From an uncultured Campylobacter sp. (GTDB taxonomy: Bacteria > Actinomycetota > Actinomycetes > Mycobacteriales > Mycobacteriaceae), in contig CALTYW010000127.1 of assembly GCA_943913625.1 (NCBI GenBank), positions 1-6,349 of the forward strand: a DNA stretch of 6,349 nucleotides, in the 5' to 3' direction. The notes beneath the pieces were generated by a model. The model was not told where the DNA came from, ran no database searches, and was given only the letters and a program-made list of their open reading frames with translations. Both the position numbers and the translations under genes were made by a program. Below are positions 1 through 5,283 of the stretch, piece after piece. Every line of letters starts with the position of its first letter. Position 1 is the stretch's first letter.

Positions 1-245
1 ACAACTGGCTGCGCGACGCGATCGCGGCGAACCCGCCGCCGATGAAGAACAACCGTCTGCCGAAGCTGCTGTTCGCCACTATGGCCACGACGCGCCCGCC
101 GACAATCGTCTTGTTCACCACCGGTTTTTTGGACGCCGGCTACCGCCGCTACCTGGAGCGGAAGTTCCGCGAGCAGTTCGGTTTCCACGGCACCCCGATC
201 CGCATCGCCGTGCGCGTGCGCGAACGCCGGGACCGTAGGAGGTAA
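1..245 (+). CDS. der: GTPase Der (EngA), C-terminal end, 5' truncated by window
   Basis: This is the last 80 residues of the double-GTPase Der, read from base 3 to the TAA at 243-245. Der acts in the cytoplasm in late assembly of the 50S ribosomal subunit. The visible part is the C-terminal KH-like domain. It carries the PPP-x-KNNRLPK segment, the RPPTIVLFTTGF strand typical of the family (the actinobacterial form of the usual 'PPTFVLFVN'), then the YRRYLERKFREQFGFHGTPIRI helix-strand and a basic tail ending RERRDRRR. Both GTPase domains lie outside the window. The basic C-terminus is normal for Der, so the gene looks intact at this end. The next gene starts 4 nt after the stop, with its ribosome binding site inside the last der codons, so the two are probably co-transcribed. 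The identification is confident even from a fragment. Confidence 0.93.
   Translation, partial: NWLRDAIAANPPPMKNNRLPKLLFATMATTRPPTIVLFTTGFLDAGYRRYLERKFREQFGFHGTPIRIAVRVRERRDRRR
237..242 (+). promoter_or_regulatory. Shine-Dalgarno AGGAGG of the cytoplasmic hydrolase gene
   Basis: AGGAGG is a full consensus ribosome binding site, lying inside the final two codons of der with 7 nt to the GTG at 250. It fixes the start of the next gene at that GTG and supports translation directly after der. It is the only consensus Shine-Dalgarno sequence in front of any gene in this window. Confidence 0.85.
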
Positions 246-249
246 GCCG

Positions 250-927
250 GTGGATCGCAGTTTCCACGTGGCGTTCGAGGGTGAGTCAGAGGGCCCGAGA
301 CCGGCGATCATTGCGTTGCACGGCAAGGGCGACAACGGCCGCGACTTCCTCGATGCGTGCGGCCTCGCCGCGGCAAACACCATCGTCGCTGCGCCGACAG
401 GTTCGGGCCTGTGCTGGGCGCCGGCGCCCTACGCGCGCACAACACTTTCCGAAGATCGTGAGCGTGTGAACGCTGTGCGGGAGGAACTCATCGCGAGCTA
501 TGGGGCCGATCCTGAACGCGTGTACCTCGTCGGATTCTCCAACGGCGGCGGCCTCGCAGTGGAGCTTTCGCTTCTCGACGATCACTGGGCCGGCGTAGCC
601 ACCGTTTCCGCCGCGGTGAGGGCCACCCCCGAGCAGATTGCCGCGGCGTCGTGGCCGGTGGACTATGTGAGCATTCACGGCACCTACGACGACGTGGTCC
701 CGTTCGCTGGTGAGCAGCGCTCGCCTTACAGCGGCGCGGAGGACGACACCACCTACGGCGCGCCGGTTGTGGTGGGCGCCTTCGAGCGCCGTAACGCCGG
801 GCTCGCCCGCGCCGAGCTGAGGCGGGTGGAGGGGATGGGCCACGAGTGGCCAACCGGCGCCTGGGTGGCGCGCCGCGGCGTGGATGTCGCCGAAGTTATC
901 CACGGATTCTTTGGTCTTGATGGGTAG
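250..927 (+). CDS. Cytoplasmic alpha/beta hydrolase, LpqC / PHB depolymerase-like esterase
   Basis: A 225-residue predicted serine esterase of the alpha/beta hydrolase fold, close to LpqC, polyhydroxybutyrate depolymerase and carbohydrate esterase family 1. The N-terminal IIALHGKGDNG (residues 20-30) is the strand with the oxyanion-hole HG. The nucleophile elbow is GFSNGG with Ser97. The acid is probably Asp147 in HGTYDDVVPF, and the base is His198 in GMGHEWP. A WAPAPY motif at 56-61 is shared with the two lipoprotein paralogues in this window. There is no signal peptide or membrane segment, so it should act in the cytoplasm. It lacks the four cysteines of its secreted relatives and is 15 residues shorter between Asp and His. 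The GTG start is fixed by AGGAGG 7 nt upstream. Its last 8 nt overlap the next gene. The fold and catalytic triad are secure; the substrate (a phenolic, acyl or short-chain ester) cannot be told from sequence. Confidence 0.88.
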   Translation: MDRSFHVAFEGESEGPRPAIIALHGKGDNGRDFLDACGLAAANTIVAAPTGSGLCWAPAPYARTTLSEDRERVNAVREELIASYGADPERVYLVGFSNGGGLAVELSLLDDHWAGVATVSAAVRATPEQIAAASWPVDYVSIHGTYDDVVPFAGEQRSPYSGAEDDTTYGAPVVVGAFERRNAGLARAELRRVEGMGHEWPTGAWVARRGVDVAEVIHGFFGLDG

Positions 928-1876
928 GGCTCGGGCGAGCAGATTCCCAGCTCTGGCAGCCGCCTTAATGCTCACCGTCGCAGCTGCCGGATGCGCAGTC
1001 TCGGACAACGCGCCGAAGGAAGCCGCCTCAGAGTCCGCGCCCGCGACTGATGTCCAAGACTCTGATGCCCAAGACTCTGTAGCCCTAGCCCCGCCCAGCC
1101 AGGACACGGTCCGAGAGATCGAACCAATCGTCGGTGACGGGGTGCAGGAGCGCAGGATTCGCGTGGGTGGCCTGACCCGCACCTACGTCGTGTCCCTCCC
1201 ACCGTTTGTCGAGCACCGTGAACGCCTTCCGTTGGTCCTGGTTTTCCACGGCTACGGTCAGCAGGCGGAGTCTTTGCGCCAGCATTCCGGCATGGACCGG
1301 GCCGATGCGGTGGTGGCCTACCTTCAAGGCGTGGATAACGCGTGGGCACCCGCCCCGTACGCGGCGACGACGGGCGAGCAGGACCTCGCGTTTTTCGATG
1401 CCGTGCGCGCCGAGTTGATCGCGGAGTACGACCTCGACCCAGCGCGCGTTTTTGTCACCGGGTTTTCTAACGGCGGCGGCTTCGCGGCGTACGTGGGCTG
1501 CCAACGGCCGCAGGAGGTCACGGCAGTAGGCACCGTTGCTGCGGCGTTCTATGAGTCGACGACTGCGGGCTGCTCCGCCATTCCGATGAAGCGGATCGAC
1601 TTCCACGGGACCGAGGACACCATCATGCGTTACGACGGCGGGCGGAAGTACGGGACAGTCTACGAGGCGTCCGAGGCGAACATCGACGAGGCGGCGCAGC
1701 GCAACCGCTGCGTTGGCGCGCCGCTGATCAGCCGGATCTCCGACGAGGTTGTGGTGCGCCGGTGGTTGGACTGCGACGCGGACACGGAGCATTACCGGGT
1801 GGACGGCGGAGGCCACGCGTGGCCGGCGTTTGCCACCCAGCGCCAGCTGGAGTTCTTCGGCATCCCGGCGCGGTAG
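920..1876 (+). CDS. LpqC-like esterase lipoprotein (first secreted copy)
   Basis: A predicted lipoprotein of 318 residues with a serine esterase domain. From the ATG at 920 it begins with a basic n-region (GRARASR), a hydrophobic stretch and a lipobox AAGC, with lipidation predicted at Cys25. An acidic, Ala/Ser/Asp-rich linker follows to about residue 70, including a duplicated DxQDS unit. The alpha/beta hydrolase domain has VFHGYG (oxyanion region), WAPAPY at 142-147, nucleophile Ser183 in GFSNGG, Asp233 in HGTEDT and His299 in GGGHAWP. Cysteines 194, 218, 264 and 285 could form two disulfides outside the membrane. An in-frame ATG at 884 exists, but it would add 12 polar residues before the signal peptide and overlap the upstream gene by 44 nt, so 920 is preferred. 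The start codon overlaps the upstream stop (ATGGGTAG) with no good ribosome binding site, suggesting translational coupling. The family is confident; the substrate is unknown. Confidence 0.87.
   Translation: MGRARASRFPALAAALMLTVAAAGCAVSDNAPKEAASESAPATDVQDSDAQDSVALAPPSQDTVREIEPIVGDGVQERRIRVGGLTRTYVVSLPPFVEHRERLPLVLVFHGYGQQAESLRQHSGMDRADAVVAYLQGVDNAWAPAPYAATTGEQDLAFFDAVRAELIAEYDLDPARVFVTGFSNGGGFAAYVGCQRPQEVTAVGTVAAAFYESTTAGCSAIPMKRIDFHGTEDTIMRYDGGRKYGTVYEASEANIDEAAQRNRCVGAPLISRISDEVVVRRWLDCDADTEHYRVDGGGHAWPAFATQRQLEFFGIPAR
1049..1078 (+). repeat. 15-bp in-frame tandem duplication in lipoprotein linker
   Basis: Two adjacent 15-bp units, GATGTCCAAGACTCT (1049-1063) and GATGCCCAAGACTCT (1064-1078), differ at one base. 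They are in frame and encode DVQDS then DAQDS in the acidic linker between the lipidated cysteine and the esterase domain. The near identity at DNA level suggests a recent slippage or duplication event. Confidence 0.9.
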
Positions 1877-1908
1877 CGCGCGTATGCGTTGATTATTCGC
1901 CGCGCCGG
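1865..1908. repeat. Perfect 9-bp inverted repeat enclosing two convergent stop codons
   Basis: CCGGCGCGG at 1865-1873 is the exact reverse complement of CCGCGCCGG at 1900-1908. The 26-nt loop holds the TAG of the upstream lipoprotein gene (1874-1876) and the TTA that is the methyltransferase stop on the other strand (1893-1895). An all-GC stem at a tail-to-tail junction is a natural place for a bidirectional terminator. Neither side has a U tract, so it is not a canonical intrinsic terminator. Chance pairing in GC-rich coding ends is possible. Confidence 0.55.
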
Positions 1909-2687
1909 TAAAGAAACGCGTCGGTGCGGTAGGGAAGCGGAATGGTGTCTCCCGGGTCGAACCCGAGGCGCTCGAAGAGGTACCAGTTCAAATTCGATTC
2001 CATCTTCGCCCGGGTCGCTTCCTTGGCTTTCAGCCAGTAGGAGCGCGTCGCCATGAGCTCGAAGCAGCGCTCCACCGGAACCATTTCCACCCACTCTTCG
2101 CGCAGTTCGCGATCGAGCTTCCAAGGTGTTGCAACCGAGGGATAAAAGCCTTCGCGCTGCACGTCTCCGGAGTGCATGATTCGGCTGAGCCGCAGCACCC
2201 AGGGGTGGTGGACGGCGAGCGTGTTCCAGCACAGCAAAAGTGACCCGCCGGGTCTGATCACGCGGTCTGCCTCCCGGCTCGCAGCGTCCGGGTCCACCCA
2301 GTGCCACGTCTGCGCGCACGTGAGCGCGTCGACGGAATCATCAGCCAAACCGGTGGCTTCAGCCGTCGCCCGCCACACCGGAACCGACGGGTGGAGCTCG
2401 TGCAGGACGCGGGCCATGTCGGCTGAAGGGTCGAAGGCGTAGACGATTGGGCTTGCGTCGCAAAGCAATTGCGTGAGCTTGCCGGTGCCCGCGCCGATGT
2501 CGCACACGATCGCTGGAGCGTGCGGCGCGAGCAGCTCGAGCACGCTCGGCGAGTAGCCCGGACGTGCCGCGTCGTAACGCTGCGCATCGCGCTCGAACGC
2601 CTCGGCCGCGCCTGTGCGGTGGGCAGTGTCGCGGAAGCTGGGGCCCGCCTTGCGGCTGGGCCCAGGCTGCGTTTCGCTTGGCTGCAT
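1893..2687 (-). CDS. Class I SAM-dependent methyltransferase
   Basis: A 264-residue soluble methyltransferase of the Methyltransf_11/25 type, predicted to move a methyl group from S-adenosylmethionine to an unknown acceptor in the cytoplasm. The family opening FERDAQRYDAARPGY is at 31-45. Motif I, VCDIGAGTGKLTQLL (61-75), forms the SAM-binding loop, and Asp86 in YAFDPSADM is the acidic residue expected to bind the SAM ribose. The AQTWHWVD segment (125-132) and RPGGSLLLCWN (145-155) match motifs seen in small-molecule methyltransferases of the trans-aconitate methyltransferase-like group. The first 30 residues are polar and poorly conserved in appearance. The ATG at 2687 has no clear Shine-Dalgarno, but a -10-like TAGATT lies 8 nt upstream, fitting a leaderless start. 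The gene runs opposite to its neighbours and separates two esterase lipoprotein paralogues. The acceptor substrate cannot be inferred. Confidence 0.87.
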   Translation of the reverse strand: MQPSETQPGPSRKAGPSFRDTAHRTGAAEAFERDAQRYDAARPGYSPSVLELLAPHAPAIVCDIGAGTGKLTQLLCDASPIVYAFDPSADMARVLHELHPSVPVWRATAEATGLADDSVDALTCAQTWHWVDPDAASREADRVIRPGGSLLLCWNTLAVHHPWVLRLSRIMHSGDVQREGFYPSVATPWKLDRELREEWVEMVPVERCFELMATRSYWLKAKEATRAKMESNLNWYLFERLGFDPGDTIPLPYRTDAFLYRRGE

Positions 2688-2694
2688 AATCGGC

Positions 2695-2700
2695 TAATCT
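2695..2700 (+). promoter_or_regulatory. Candidate -10 box of second esterase lipoprotein gene
   Basis: TAATCT fits the TAnnnT pattern and lies in the 43-bp gap between two divergent genes. A start about 7 nt downstream would leave a leader of roughly 23 nt before the GTG at 2731, with a weak CGGGA-type ribosome site (about 2717-2721). It shares five bases with the opposite-strand -10 candidate, so the two promoters would compete. The -35 region is not recognisable. Confidence 0.35.
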
Positions 2701-2701
2701 A
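2696..2701 (-). promoter_or_regulatory. Candidate -10 box of methyltransferase gene (leaderless type)
   Basis: Read on the - strand this is TAGATT, fitting the actinobacterial TAnnnT -10 pattern. Eight nt separate it from the ATG at 2687, so transcription would start at or next to the start codon. No convincing -35 box is visible. It overlaps a -10-like hexamer on the other strand. Confidence 0.45.
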
Positions 2702-2730
2702 CCTGTCGTGTTTGCACGGGATCCACGCGC

Positions 2731-3678
2731 GTGAGCGTGAAGAAAGCCGTCGCCGTAATTGCGGCCTGCGGCGCACTCGCCGCGTCGTGTTCCCGGCCCG
2801 GCGACCTGCCCGAGCCGTCAGTCGGCCCCGCCATCAGCACCCTCGCCGAGCAACCGCCGGTGCCAACGACCAACGTCGAAGAGGGCAAGCCCTGGGCGGA
2901 GCCATACTCGGAGCGCCACTTCATTAACGCCGGCGGGCTCACCAGAACCTACGAGCTGCACCTGCCCGCCGGTGCCCGCGAACGGGACCGCCTGCCCGTG
3001 GTGTTCGCGTTCCACGGCTACCTCGAGGACATCGCGAAGATGCGCCGTAGTTCCCAGCTCGACCGGGCAGACGCAATCATCGCTTACCTCGGAGGTGAGG
3101 GCGATGCGTGGGCGCCCGCGCCGTACGCGAAGACGACGGGGGAGCAGGATCTCGCGTTTGTGGACGCGGTGTTGGAGCAGATCGGCCGTGACTTCTCCAT
3201 CGACCGGGCGCGGGTGTTCGCCACCGGTATGTCTAACGGCGGCGGTTTCGCTGCGTATCTGGGGTGCCAGCGTCCGCAGGAATTCACCGGGGTGGCCACT
3301 GTCGCCGCCGCGTTCTACGAGCGCGTTTCGGAGGGATGCTCCGCCATCCCGATGAAGCACATCGACTTCCACGGCACCAACGACTCCATCATTTCCTACG
3401 AGGGCGGGCAACGGCACCAGTCCGTCTACGAATCCACGCAGGCCATGTTGGAGGAATCTGCGGAGCGCAACCACTGCGCAGCCCGCGCCGAGGAGGCGGA
3501 GCTGTCGCCGACGGTGACGCAATACACCTGGCAGGATTGCGACGCGGCGCTTGTGCACTACCGCATCGCCGGCGGCAAGCACGTGTGGCCCGGCGCGCCC
3601 GAGGACACCTCGGGAACGACGTCGTCCGGGTTTGCCACCCGTCGGCAGATGGAGTTCTTCGGCATCACGTACGAGTAG
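2731..3678 (+). CDS. LpqC-like esterase lipoprotein (second secreted copy)
   Basis: A 315-residue predicted lipoprotein, the closest relative in the window of the lipoprotein encoded at 920-1876. The signal peptide MSVKKAVAVIAACGALAASC has a short KK n-region and a lipobox-like AASC, with lipidation predicted at Cys20; Cys13 seems too early for cleavage. A Pro-rich linker runs to about residue 60. The esterase domain shows FHGY (oxyanion region), WAPAPY at 127-132, nucleophile Ser168 in GMSNGG, Asp218 in HGTNDS and His284 in GGKHVWP. Cysteines 179, 203, 249 and 270 keep exactly the spacing of the sister protein. A Ser/Thr/Gly-rich insertion (about 290-300) precedes the shared C-terminal FATxRQxEFFGI. 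The start could be the GTG at 2731 or the in-frame GTG at 2737; 2731 is chosen because it keeps a fuller n-region. The fold and surface location are confident; the substrate is unknown. Confidence 0.87.
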   Translation: MSVKKAVAVIAACGALAASCSRPGDLPEPSVGPAISTLAEQPPVPTTNVEEGKPWAEPYSERHFINAGGLTRTYELHLPAGARERDRLPVVFAFHGYLEDIAKMRRSSQLDRADAIIAYLGGEGDAWAPAPYAKTTGEQDLAFVDAVLEQIGRDFSIDRARVFATGMSNGGGFAAYLGCQRPQEFTGVATVAAAFYERVSEGCSAIPMKHIDFHGTNDSIISYEGGQRHQSVYESTQAMLEESAERNHCAARAEEAELSPTVTQYTWQDCDAALVHYRIAGGKHVWPGAPEDTSGTTSSGFATRRQMEFFGITYE

Positions 3679-3719
3679 GGCTGTTAGCGCGTTCACGCTG
3701 CGGTATTGCGCGAGTCCGG

Positions 3720-3725
3720 TACCGT
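3720..3725 (+). promoter_or_regulatory. Candidate -10 box for lipid kinase gene (leaderless type)
   Basis: TACCGT, preceded by GG and followed by TGG, matches the corynebacterial extended -10 style. Exactly 7 nt separate it from the GTG at 3733, so the transcript would begin at the start codon. No ribosome binding site is present, which fits. This spacing is the main reason for choosing 3733 over the in-frame TTG at 3706. Confidence 0.55.
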
Positions 3726-3732
3726 TGGCCGA

Positions 3733-4674
3733 GTGACTGCCACCCGCCCCGCCCGCGACATCACCGTCGTGTACAACCCGGTCAAGATTTCGCGCCAGGA
3801 GTTGCAGGCGCACATTGAGCGCCACGTAGGTGCGCACGACCGCGTCGAATGGTCGGAAACAAACGTCGACGACCCCGGGTTCGCGCAGGCCGATCGCGCG
3901 CTGGAAAACGGCGCGGACATGGTTATCGCCGCCGGCGGTGACGGGACGGTGCGGATGGTGGCACTTGCGTTGTCGGGCTCGGACACGCAGATGGCGATTG
4001 TCCCCGGCGGTACCGGCAACCTCTTAGCCCGAAATCTCGGCATTCCGCTCACGGTTGGCGCAGCGGTGCGCCGCGCCTTCGAGGGCGAGGGCCGGCTCAT
4101 CGACCTCTGCCGTGCCGAGCTGACCTACCCTGACGGCGAGACAGCCCACTCCGGCTTCGCAGTCATGGCCGGTGTGGGCGTGGACGCGGGCATGATCCAC
4201 TACACCGACGACGACGCCAAGGCCCGCTTCGGCGCCGCCGCGTACGTGCCCGCGGTGCTGCGCTCGCTCGGGGGTGGCAGCAGTGTGGAGCTGGAGCTTT
4301 CGCTTGACGACGATCCCCCGCACCCCACCTCGATCCACACCTGCATCGTCGGCAACTGCGGCAGCCTGATCGCCGGCATTTCTCTCCTGCCAGAGGCGGA
4401 GCCTGACGACGGCATTTTGGACGCCGTAGTGATGCGCCCGGAAAACGCCACTAGCTGGGGGCAGATCGGCATGAAGCTGGTGGCAGATTCGGCGCGGCGC
4501 AACCTGAACATCCATCCGCGTCGTGTGCCCGACTCGATGGATTATGTGCAGGGGCGCCGCATCACCTTGGACTTCGCCAAACCTGAGCCGATCGAGCTGG
4601 ACGGCGACTCCGCCGGGGAAGTTGTCCGCGCCGTCGTGGAGGTAATCCCCGGGACGCTGCGCGTGATCTGCTGA
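3733..4674 (+). CDS. Diacylglycerol kinase family lipid kinase
   Basis: A 313-residue protein of the bacterial diacylglycerol/sphingosine kinase-like family (DAGK catalytic domain, YegS/DgkB/LCB5 fold), which uses ATP to phosphorylate a lipid alcohol at the inner face of the membrane. VVYNPVK near residue 12 is the usual first strand. AAGGDGTVRMV (66-76) holds the GGDGT nucleotide-binding signature. PGGTGNLLARNLGIP (91-105) is the second diagnostic block. The C-terminal domain has GISLLPEAEPDDGILDAVV (215-232), with the DGxLD metal-associated motif, and IELDGDS (287-293), close to the usual 'DGE'. The length is typical and all key motifs are intact. In mycobacteria a member of this family has been linked to phosphatidylinositol mannoside metabolism, but whether this is the same orthologue cannot be told here. 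An in-frame TTG at 3706 would add nine residues and overlap the proposed promoter. The family is secure; the lipid substrate is not known. Confidence 0.9.
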   Translation: MTATRPARDITVVYNPVKISRQELQAHIERHVGAHDRVEWSETNVDDPGFAQADRALENGADMVIAAGGDGTVRMVALALSGSDTQMAIVPGGTGNLLARNLGIPLTVGAAVRRAFEGEGRLIDLCRAELTYPDGETAHSGFAVMAGVGVDAGMIHYTDDDAKARFGAAAYVPAVLRSLGGGSSVELELSLDDDPPHPTSIHTCIVGNCGSLIAGISLLPEAEPDDGILDAVVMRPENATSWGQIGMKLVADSARRNLNIHPRRVPDSMDYVQGRRITLDFAKPEPIELDGDSAGEVVRAVVEVIPGTLRVIC

Positions 4675-4680
4675 ACCCGG

Positions 4681-4686
4681 TTTAAT
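4681..4686 (+). promoter_or_regulatory. Candidate -10 box for carbonic anhydrase-like gene (leaderless type)
   Basis: TTTAAT, preceded by GG and followed by GGG, lies exactly 7 nt before the ATG at 4694. It departs from TAnnnT at the second base but otherwise looks like an actinobacterial -10. It suggests that this gene can be transcribed on its own although it lies only 19 nt after the lipid kinase gene. It overlaps the alternative ATG at 4685. Confidence 0.45.
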
Positions 4687-4693
4687 GGGCGGC

Positions 4694-5224
4694 ATGATCT
4701 ATAGCTTTGAAGGTAAGACCCCCAGGATCCATCCATCGGCCTACCTCGCGCCAGGTTGCGTCATCATCGGCGACGTAGAAATCGGGGAAGACGCGAACAT
4801 CTGGCCGGGTGTGGTGCTGCGCGGAGATGTCGGCGGCATCCGTATCGGTGCGCGCGTGAGCATCCAGGACGGCACCATCGTGCACGTGGAAACCGGGCAC
4901 GACACTGTGCTTGAGGAAGATGTCACCGTCGGACACCAAGCCATGATCCACGGCTGCCACATCGAACCCGGCTGTCTCATCGGCATGAGCGCGACGGTGC
5001 TTTCCCGCGCGCGGGTGGGAAAGGGCAGCATCGTCGGCGGCGGGGCAGTCGTGCTCCAAGACCAGGAGATCCCGCCGTTCTCCCTCGCGGCCGGTGTGCC
5101 TGCCAAGGTGAAGCGGGAGCTCGAGCCTGCGACCTACGAGGACCGCCTGAAGCACGCTGCGTATTACGTGGAGCTAGGCAAGCGCGCCGCCAGCGGGATG
5201 GTGCTTGTGGAACGCGCCAGCTGA
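4694..5224 (+). CDS. Gamma-class carbonic anhydrase-like hexapeptide-repeat protein
   Basis: A 176-residue left-handed beta-helix protein of the gamma carbonic anhydrase family (CaiE/PaaY/YrdA-like), expected to form a trimer in the cytoplasm with metal sites between subunits. Hexapeptide repeats fill roughly residues 12-125, followed by a C-terminal helix (about 145-170) that normally packs along the helix. Metal-ligand histidines are visible as His64 (GTIVHVE), His81 and His86 (VGHQAMIHGC), with Arg43, Asp45 and Gln58 also present. The relative spacing matches Arg59, Asp61, Gln75, His81, His117 and His122 of the archaeal enzyme Cam. The acidic proton-shuttle loop of Cam is missing, as in most bacterial members, so CO2 hydration activity cannot be assumed. 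The ATG at 4694 is chosen over 4685, three codons upstream, because a -10-like box ends 7 nt before it and would overlap the earlier ATG. The family is confident; the physiological reaction is open. Confidence 0.9.
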   Translation: MIYSFEGKTPRIHPSAYLAPGCVIIGDVEIGEDANIWPGVVLRGDVGGIRIGARVSIQDGTIVHVETGHDTVLEEDVTVGHQAMIHGCHIEPGCLIGMSATVLSRARVGKGSIVGGGAVVLQDQEIPPFSLAAGVPAKVKRELEPATYEDRLKHAAYYVELGKRAASGMVLVERAS

Positions 5225-5254
5225 GCCGGCATTCACAGCAAGTTAGCAGCCACA

Positions 5255-5267
5255 GTCACATAGTGAC
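5255..5267. promoter_or_regulatory. Candidate operator: 13-bp palindrome GTCAC-ATA-GTGAC
   Basis: Perfect 5-bp arms GTCAC (5255-5259) and GTGAC (5263-5267) flank a 3-nt spacer. The site ends 3 bp before the proposed -10 box of the acyl-CoA dehydrogenase gene, where a bound dimer would block RNA polymerase. The regulator is unknown. The arms are in the opposite order to the CRP/GlxR consensus TGTGA-N6-TCACA, so it is not a simple GlxR site. Confidence 0.4.
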
Positions 5268-5270
5268 GGG

Positions 5271-5276
5271 TAGAGT
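5271..5276 (+). promoter_or_regulatory. Candidate -10 box for acyl-CoA dehydrogenase gene (leaderless type)
   Basis: TAGAGT, preceded by GGG and followed by GG, matches TAnnnT and lies exactly 7 nt before the ATG at 5284. No Shine-Dalgarno is present. This favours the ATG over the in-frame GTG at 5263, which would lie upstream of the -10 box. Confidence 0.6.
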
Positions 5277-5283
5277 GGCTGGC

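Noticed and set aside
884..919. Upstream ATG for the first lipoprotein at 884
   Set aside because: It would put 12 residues before a well-formed lipoprotein signal peptide and overlap the previous gene by 44 nt without a ribosome site.
286..1182. Long - strand open frame antisense to the cytoplasmic hydrolase and first lipoprotein
   Set aside because: High GC content leaves few stops in the shadow frames. The translation is rich in Arg, His and Ala with no recognisable motif, while the + strand holds two clear esterases.
2818..3837. Long - strand open frame antisense to the second lipoprotein and start of the lipid kinase
   Set aside because: It spans two genes with diagnostic motifs on the + strand and has no start-site signals or known domain of its own.
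4024..4695. - strand open frame antisense to the lipid kinase
   Set aside because: Same GC-driven shadow effect; the + strand frame carries the GGDGT and PGGTGN motifs.
5255..5267. GlxR (CRP-type) binding site
   Set aside because: The consensus is TGTGA-N6-TCACA. Here the half-sites occur in the opposite order with a 3-nt spacer.
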